Source of the DNA: Bacillus changyiensis
GTDB taxonomy: Bacteria > Bacillota > Bacilli > Bacillales > Bacillaceae
DNA: 64,000 bases
Assembly (NCBI RefSeq): GCF_027706145.1
Contig: NZ_JAQFWW010000001.1
Span: 868,001 to 932,000 of the forward strand
Reading direction: 5' to 3'
This document shows, piece after piece, positions 58,097 to 64,000 of this stretch (positions within the stretch are counted from its first letter, which is position 1; each line of letters starts with the position of its first letter). Under the pieces are notes generated by a model. That model made no database searches, had not been told where the DNA came from, and worked only from the letters and a program-made list of their open reading frames with translations. The position numbers were made by a program, and so were the translations under genes.

Positions 58097-59074
58097 CTAA
58101 AAGTTTAATACTTTTTTGGCGGTTTCTAGTACATCTTTATAGTTTGGAAGCCACACGCTTTCCGCTTGCGAGAATGCAAATACCGTATCTGGCGCAGTCA
58201 CTCGTAACACAGGAGCTTCAAGACTTAAAATCGCACGGTCATTAATTTCTGCAACGACATTCGCTGCTACACCAGCCTGTTTTTGTGCTTCTTGAACAAC
58301 AATTGCGCGGCCTGTTTTTTCAACTGAAGCAATGATCGTCTCAACATCAAGCGGGCTTACTGTGCGAAGGTCGACAACCTCAGCAGATACGCCTTCTTTT
58401 TCAAGTTCTTCTGCTGCTTTTAGTGATTCATGAACCATTGCGCCATAAGTGATGATGGAAAGATCTGATCCTTCACGTTTCACATCTGCTTTTCCGATTT
58501 CAATTGTGTATTCTTCTTCAGGAACCTCCTGACGGAATGAACGGTAAAGTTTCATGTGCTCAAGAAAAACAACCGGATCATTATCACGAATAGCGGAAAT
58601 TAAAAGCCCTTTTGCATCATATGGAGTTGAAGGAATGACCACCTTAAGTCCCGGCTGTTGTGCAACAAGTCCTTCCAAACTGTCCGCATGAAGCTCAGGT
58701 GTGTGAACACCGCCACCGAATGGAGAACGAATCGTAACAGGAGAGTTCCAGCGCCCACCTGAACGATAGCGCATCCGTGCCATTTGTCCTGAAATTGAAT
58801 CCATCACCTCATAGACAAATCCGAAAAATTGAACTTCCATGACTGGACGAAAATGTTGCAAGCCTAATCCGAGTGCAAGGCCGCCAATACCAGATTCTGC
58901 GAGAGGTGTGTCAAAAACACGATCCTCACCAAACTCTTTTTGCAACCCTTCAGTCGCACGGAACACACCGCCGTTAACACCAACGTCTTCTCCGAACACT
59001 AAGACATTTTCGTCATTTTTCAGTTCTGTGCGTAACGCATCAGTGATTGCTTGAATCATTGTCATTTGCGCCAT
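58097..59074 (-). CDS. pdhB: Pyruvate dehydrogenase E1 beta, PdhB
   Basis: The beta subunit of the thiamine-diphosphate E1 heterotetramer, which decarboxylates pyruvate. The 325-residue protein has the transketolase-like [20 protein letters not shown], the E1-beta signature with [15 protein letters not shown], and a C-terminal transketolase domain [15 protein letters not shown]. It begins 3 bases after the pdhA stop. Confidence 0.97.
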   Translation of the reverse strand: MAQMTMIQAITDALRTELKNDENVLVFGEDVGVNGGVFRATEGLQKEFGEDRVFDTPLAESGIGGLALGLGLQHFRPVMEVQFFGFVYEVMDSISGQMARMRYRSGGRWNSPVTIRSPFGGGVHTPELHADSLEGLVAQQPGLKVVIPSTPYDAKGLLISAIRDNDPVVFLEHMKLYRSFRQEVPEEEYTIEIGKADVKREGSDLSIITYGAMVHESLKAAEELEKEGVSAEVVDLRTVSPLDVETIIASVEKTGRAIVVQEAQKQAGVAANVVAEINDRAILSLEAPVLRVTAPDTVFAFSQAESVWLPNYKDVLETAKKVLNF

Positions 59075-59077
59075 GGC

Positions 59078-60649
<1,572 letters not shown>

Positions 60650-60670
60650 CTGTCGAGATGTTCTCGACAG
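60650..60670 (-). terminator. Terminator of ykyA
   Basis: CTGTCGAGA and TCTCGACAG form a perfect 9-bp stem with a 3-base loop; on the minus strand GCTTTTTTT follows. Confidence 0.9.
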
Positions 60671-60679
60671 TCTGAACGA

Positions 60680-61354
60680 TCAATTGCTCTTTTCTTTAAT
60701 GTCAAACCCACAATCCTTATAAAAATCTTTTCTTACTTTATTATACTCTGTTGTGTAATCATTAAATGCTACATTTTGTTTTAGCACTTCATTATATTTT
60801 TCATTTATACTTTTTAACTGTTTCTCTAAATCTTGCAATTTAAGCTGCTTGTTTTGCATGAGCTTGTACAATTGTTTATCAAGATGAATCGCTTTTTGAT
60901 AATCTTTATTAAACTGATCATAGGCTTGATACCGTTTTTCCATATGAGAGATTAAATTTTTTGCTTTCTTTTTAACCTTTTGATCCTCAATTTCTTTAAC
61001 CATTGATTGAGCTCTTTTAAATTCTTTTTTTGCTTTTTCGATACTTTCTTTTTCTAAATCTAAATGTTCTTGACGTTTTTCTGCTTGTTTAAGCGCCTTA
61101 TTTGAAAGCTTAATCATTTGTTTAAATTCATCCATATTGAGCTTAATCATCTTGTCATACAACTTTCCTTCAGCTTGTTCTAAGGTTTTCAAAGATTTTT
61201 GCGCTTTTCGAAACGGCTTTTCTAATTCAACGATCTTTTCCAGTGACTCATGAAGAGTTTGAACAGGATCTTTTGACATACATCCCGTCAACAAAAATAC
61301 AACTGTGCACAAAACGGTCAGGCCGAATAATATATATTTTTTAAAAGATTTCAT
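60680..61354 (-). CDS. ykyA: YkyA, coiled-coil cell-wall lipoprotein
   Basis: This 224-residue lipoprotein has a signal with lipobox LTGC (C25) and a long Lys/Glu-rich, helical, coiled-coil region (about 35-200). It matches the YkyA family of putative cell-wall binding lipoproteins. ATG follows TTGGAGG. It stands upstream of pdhA with a terminator in between, so it is a separate unit. Confidence 0.9.
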   Translation of the reverse strand: MKSFKKYILFGLTVLCTVVFLLTGCMSKDPVQTLHESLEKIVELEKPFRKAQKSLKTLEQAEGKLYDKMIKLNMDEFKQMIKLSNKALKQAEKRQEHLDLEKESIEKAKKEFKRAQSMVKEIEDQKVKKKAKNLISHMEKRYQAYDQFNKDYQKAIHLDKQLYKLMQNKQLKLQDLEKQLKSINEKYNEVLKQNVAFNDYTTEYNKVRKDFYKDCGFDIKEKSN

Positions 61355-61566
61355 ATAGTATATACCTCCAATTCTTAGACAAATACACTTGGGACATGTA
61401 TTACAAAATGATTATGCGGCTCTTATCCCATTAGAACAACTTCCTCCTGAAATTTGTGAAAAATAGGCATTTAACTATACAACCTTTTCATTTTTACATA
61501 ACTTATATTAGACGCTATGCCTACCAAAGAAAGGCTTTGCGTAAAATAACGGAGGAGGTCTTCATT

Positions 61567-61704
61567 ATGTACGGTTATTGCTGCCCTGGGTACGGGTATG
61601 GTGGATACGGATATGGCGGTTATGGATACGGCCGCACCTTTGCATTGATCGTTGTTTTATTTATATTGTTAATTATTGTAGGTGCTGCATATTTGGGCTG
61701 CTAG
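61567..61704 (+). CDS. YjcZ-family small sporulation protein
   Basis: A 45-residue protein with a Gly/Tyr-rich start ([18 protein letters not shown]) and a C-terminal hydrophobic helix ([20 protein letters not shown]). This is the YjcZ/SscA family pattern of small spore-associated proteins. ATG is 9 bases after GGAGGAGG. The frame is open 37 codons further upstream but without a site. In B. subtilis nothing of this kind is known to me between ykyA and defB. Confidence 0.8.
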   Translation: MYGYCCPGYGYGGYGYGGYGYGRTFALIVVLFILLIIVGAAYLGC

Positions 61705-61712
61705 TCCATGTT

Positions 61713-61741
61713 AATGACCAGTCTAATGACGGCTGGTCATT
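61713..61741 (+). terminator. Weak terminator of the YjcZ-family gene
   Basis: AATGACCAG and CTGGTCATT form a 9-bp stem with an 11-base loop; only TCTTC follows on the plus strand. Confidence 0.55.
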
Positions 61742-61809
61742 TCTTCATGATTGCACGCCATGCGTAAAATCCGCTATACTTTACATATTAATGACTGGGA
61801 GTGAAGATG

Positions 61810-62361
61810 TTGATCACAATGGAAAACATTGTCCGCGACGGTCATCCCGCTTTAAGAACCGTCGCGGAAGAGGTCCAATTACCGGCAAACGAAACAGAAA
61901 TCAAACAACTGACTGAAATGATTGAATTTGTTAAAAACAGTCAGAACCCTGAAATGGCACAAGAATATAATCTTCGGCCTGGAGTCGGGCTTGCCGCACC
62001 GCAAATTAATGTTACCAAGCGAATGATTGCCGTTCATGTTGAAAGCAATGGAACGTTGTATAGCTATGCACTTTTTAATCCTAAGATTGTGAGCCATTCT
62101 GTCGAAAGAAGCTATCTGTCAAGTGGTGAAGGCTGCCTTTCTGTTGATGAACCGATTCCGGGATATGTCCCAAGGTACGCCCGAATTAGAGTAAAAGGAA
62201 CGACTCTTGAAGGTGAACAGATTAATATTCGCTTAAGAGGATATCCCGCAATTGTATTTCAACATGAAATCGATCATTTAAATGGAATCATGTTCTATGA
62301 TCATATTGACAAAGAAAATCCGCTGAAAGAGCCTGAGAATGCGACTCCGGTAAGTGTCTAG
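61810..62361 (+). CDS. defB: Peptide deformylase DefB
   Basis: DefB (YkrB) removes the formyl group from nascent proteins. The 183-residue metalloenzyme has the three motifs GVGLAAPQ, EGCLS (metal Cys) and HEIDHLNG (metal His and catalytic Glu). I place the start at TTG 61810, 8 bases after GGGAG, which gives ITMENIVRDGHPALR as in B. subtilis; the ATG at 61807 or GTG at 61801 are alternatives. It is convergent with ykrA. Confidence 0.95.
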   Translation: MITMENIVRDGHPALRTVAEEVQLPANETEIKQLTEMIEFVKNSQNPEMAQEYNLRPGVGLAAPQINVTKRMIAVHVESNGTLYSYALFNPKIVSHSVERSYLSSGEGCLSVDEPIPGYVPRYARIRVKGTTLEGEQINIRLRGYPAIVFQHEIDHLNGIMFYDHIDKENPLKEPENATPVSV

Positions 62362-62369
62362 CCAATATG

Positions 62370-62406
62370 CTGTAAAAAAGACGGATCATATTTTGATCCG
62401 CTTTTT
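62370..62406. terminator. Bidirectional terminator of defB and ykrA
   Basis: CGGATCA and TGATCCG form a 7-bp stem with a 5-base loop; A6 precedes and T5 follows, so it serves both convergent genes. Confidence 0.85.
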
Positions 62407-62410
62407 CTGC

Positions 62411-63184
62411 TTATTTTAAAAGTCCGAGGGCTTCAACCGCATAAGCAATCCCGTCTTCATCAACAGGCTTCGTAACAAAATGAGCAACATCCTTAAGTTC
62501 TGGTACAGCATTGCCCATCGCTATTCCAGTATTGACAAACTCAATCATCTGCAGATCGTTTAAACCATCACCAAATGCAACAGTATCTGTTATTCCAAAC
62601 GGCAGTTTTTCAATGACTTTTTTGATCCCTTCAGCCTTTGAACCGCTCGCTGGAAGAATATCGGTCGAGCACTTATGCCAGCGAACGAAATCGAATTCAC
62701 GAAAATGCCTATACATCATCTCCTCACTTTTATCACAAAATAAAAGCACTTGGAAAATGTCTCTGTCTTTATAGTAGAAACGATCAAGTTTGGGGTGCTT
62801 CAATTTTAGGCTACCCATTCCTTCATGGATATAAGGATGATCAGCAACATTTGTACCCATCCCCTCTTCACCCATAAAAACTAAAGGATGACCATATTGT
62901 TCAGAATGGTCAAGCAAAACCTGAAGGGATTGAGTAGGCAGTGGATTTTTATAAATCACTTCTCCCTCGTATAAAACATATTGTCCATTATATGAAACAA
63001 ATGAGTCAATACCGAGTTCTTCAGAGACTTCAGTCATCATGAACGGTGCTCTTCCAGAAGCAATAAACAAATGGTGACCATACTCCTTTAAGTTTTGAAT
63101 GGTCTTTTTTGTGCTTTTGGGAATTTGTTTATCATGATCATAAATGGTTCCGTCAATATCAAAAAAAATAATTTTTTTATTCAT
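62411..63184 (-). CDS. ykrA: YkrA, Cof-type HAD phosphatase
   Basis: This 257-residue HAD superfamily hydrolase of the Cof (type IIB) subfamily has motif I DIDGTIYD, motif II ASGRAP, the Lys of SKAEGIKKVIE and motif IV FGDGLNDLQMI. It probably dephosphorylates small sugar phosphates or flavin precursors; the substrate is unknown. ATG at 63184 (MNKKIIFFDIDG) is chosen over an in-frame GTG-rich extension upstream. Confidence 0.92.
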   Translation of the reverse strand: MNKKIIFFDIDGTIYDHDKQIPKSTKKTIQNLKEYGHHLFIASGRAPFMMTEVSEELGIDSFVSYNGQYVLYEGEVIYKNPLPTQSLQVLLDHSEQYGHPLVFMGEEGMGTNVADHPYIHEGMGSLKLKHPKLDRFYYKDRDIFQVLLFCDKSEEMMYRHFREFDFVRWHKCSTDILPASGSKAEGIKKVIEKLPFGITDTVAFGDGLNDLQMIEFVNTGIAMGNAVPELKDVAHFVTKPVDEDGIAYAVEALGLLK

Positions 63185-63309
63185 AACTACGAATCCTGCT
63201 CCCTTAGTCACTATTTTTTCTCCATTTCATCATACAGAAATATGTCATGTTAGAAAACCTTTTCACATCATAATACCAATAATATCCATGTAACAATCAG
63301 CAATTTCAT

Positions 63310-63318
63310 CATATACTA
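63310..63318 (+). promoter_or_regulatory. CATATACTA element before the 23-codon gene
   Basis: CATATACTA fits the SigK -10 pattern CATAnnnTA, and its inner TATACT would also pass as a SigA -10. No good -35 for SigA is present 17 bases upstream; an AC lies 15 bases upstream. Confidence 0.3.
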
Positions 63319-63373
63319 TAAGTAAAGATAAAAGATCGAATTGGGACAAGTCAATGAAAGGAGGAACTCAGAA

Positions 63374-63445
63374 ATGCTTCGCCGCCTTCGAAAAAAATTA
63401 AAAAAACAATTGAATGGCATGATACGTAGAAAGTCGATTGCTTAA
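63374..63445 (+). CDS. Possible 23-residue basic peptide
   Basis: A 23-codon frame (MLRRLRKKLKKQLNGM...) with ten Arg/Lys residues lies 7 bases after AAAGGAGGA, one of the best ribosome binding sites in the window. A T-tailed terminator starts two bases after its stop. This gives a complete, very short monocistronic unit between ykrA and rpoY. I do not recognise a family. It is predicted amphipathic and helical; it could be a nucleic-acid-binding or membrane-active peptide, but function is unknown. Confidence 0.65.
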   Translation: MLRRLRKKLKKQLNGMIRRKSIA

Positions 63446-63446
63446 G

Positions 63447-63483
63447 AAGGGGCCTTCATACTGACTGAAGGGTCCTTTTTTTC
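63447..63483 (+). terminator. Terminator after the 23-codon gene
   Basis: AAGGGGCCTTCA and TGAAGGGTCCTT pair over 12 positions with one G-U and one mismatch, 7-base loop; TTTTTTT follows. Confidence 0.8.
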
Positions 63484-63514
63484 TCAGGCGCTTTTCTTAT
63501 GAAGCAATTTCGCA

Positions 63515-63520
63515 TATAAT
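63515..63520 (+). promoter_or_regulatory. Possible -10 of rpoY-rnjA
   Basis: TATAAT lies 43 bases before rpoY. The -35 position (TTTTCT at 17 bases) is weak. Confidence 0.4.
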
Positions 63521-63562
63521 AGAAAGATGAGTCTAACAATCGGCAGTTAAGGAGAGATTTGG

Positions 63563-63772
63563 ATGATATATAAGGTATTTTATCAAGCAAGTTCTGACGA
63601 AGTACCTGTTCGTGAAAAAACAGATACAATTTTTGTGGAAGCTCAATCTGAACGTGAAGTCAGATCTAAATTAAAAAAATACAACTACAACATTGAATTT
63701 ATACAGGAAGTTGATGATGTGTTTTTAGAATATGAAAAGCAAAGTGAAAATTTTAAAGTATTGGAGTTATGA
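63563..63772 (+). CDS. rpoY: RNA polymerase epsilon subunit RpoY
   Basis: RpoY (YkzG) is the 69-residue small subunit found with Firmicute RNA polymerase. The sequence [19 protein letters not shown] and [19 protein letters not shown] match the family. ATG follows AAGGAGAGA. The next gene, rnjA, starts 4 bases after its stop, the conserved rpoY-rnjA operon. Confidence 0.95.
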   Translation: MIYKVFYQASSDEVPVREKTDTIFVEAQSEREVRSKLKKYNYNIEFIQEVDDVFLEYEKQSENFKVLEL

Positions 63773-63776
63773 ATGA

Positions 63777-64000
63777 ATGAAATTTGTTAAAAACGATCAA
63801 ACGGCCGTATTTGCCTTGGGAGGTCTAGGTGAAATTGGCAAAAACACATATGGTGTACAGTTTCAAGATGAAATTATTCTGATTGATGCAGGGATTAAGT
63901 TTCCTGAAGATGAGCTGCTCGGCATCGATTATGTGATTCCTGATTACACTTATTTAGTCAAAAATGAAGACAAGATTAAAGGACTATTCATTACGCATGG
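63777..64000 (+). CDS. rnjA: Ribonuclease J1, N-terminal part
   Basis: The first 74 codons of RNase J1, truncated by the window edge. [25 protein letters not shown] is the metallo-beta-lactamase start of RNase J, followed by [21 protein letters not shown] and the beginning of the next segment FITHG, which precedes the HxHxDH metal motif. RNase J1 is the 5'-to-3' exonuclease and endonuclease of Bacillus mRNA decay. ATG lies about 10 bases after TTGGAG, coupled to rpoY. Confidence 0.96.
   Translation, partial: MKFVKNDQTAVFALGGLGEIGKNTYGVQFQDEIILIDAGIKFPEDELLGIDYVIPDYTYLVKNEDKIKGLFITH

Overview
The window is a chromosomal segment of a Bacillus very close in gene order to the B. subtilis group. 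Almost every gene from ylxW/divIB through the ylb, cta and yla clusters to rpoY/rnjA can be named from its protein sequence and position, in the order known for B. subtilis but read here in reverse. Ribosome binding sites are strong (AAGGAGG type), TTG and GTG starts are frequent, and Rho-independent terminators are dense. All this fits a low-GC endospore-forming Firmicute. I cannot give a species.

Region by region: (1) 1-15,200, minus strand: the division and cell wall cluster mraZ-rsmH-ftsL-pbpB-spoVD-murE-mraY-murD-spoVE-murG-murB-divIB-ylxW, with three period-10 MraZ-type boxes before mraZ. (2) 15,200-29,700: bshC, panE, ylbP, gerR, rpmF, ylbN, tmcAL, ylbL, ylbJ, coaD, rsmD, ylbG, ricF, ylbE-ylbA. 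A decayed IS3-family element lies between ylbJ and coaD, and ylbK, expected beside ylbL, is absent. (3) 29,700-37,100: the caa3-type cytochrome c oxidase cluster ctaGFEDC, then divergent ctaB and ctaA separated by about 390 bases carrying four TTGTGAAC-like (ResD-like) boxes. (4) 37,100-51,900: pycA, ftsW, ylaN, glsA, ylaL, phoH2, ylaJ, ylaI, ylaH, typA, ylaF, a small membrane protein, suhB, a ykzI-like gene, yktB and yktA. The ylaA-ylaE genes are not seen. (5) 51,900-60,650: speA, the dual-function RNA SR1 with its 39-residue peptide SR1P, about 1 kb of AT-rich DNA with a possible 38-codon membrane protein and an orphan terminator, slp, then pdhABCD. (6) 60,650-64,000: ykyA, a YjcZ-family gene, defB, ykrA, a 23-codon basic peptide gene, rpoY and the start of rnjA.

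The window combines envelope growth (mur, fts and two SEDS/class B PBP pairs: FtsW/PBP2B for division, SpoVE/SpoVD for spore cortex), central carbon metabolism (pyruvate dehydrogenase, pyruvate carboxylase), respiration (caa3 oxidase with heme O/A synthesis), CoA, bacillithiol and polyamine synthesis, RNA processing (RicF, RNase J1) and several sporulation genes. No large undescribed system was found. The less ordinary items are small: SR1 with its CcpN-type operator, several unlisted small ORFs, a candidate orphan RNA, overlapping glsA/ylaL promoters, and an IS remnant whose end forms the coaD terminator.
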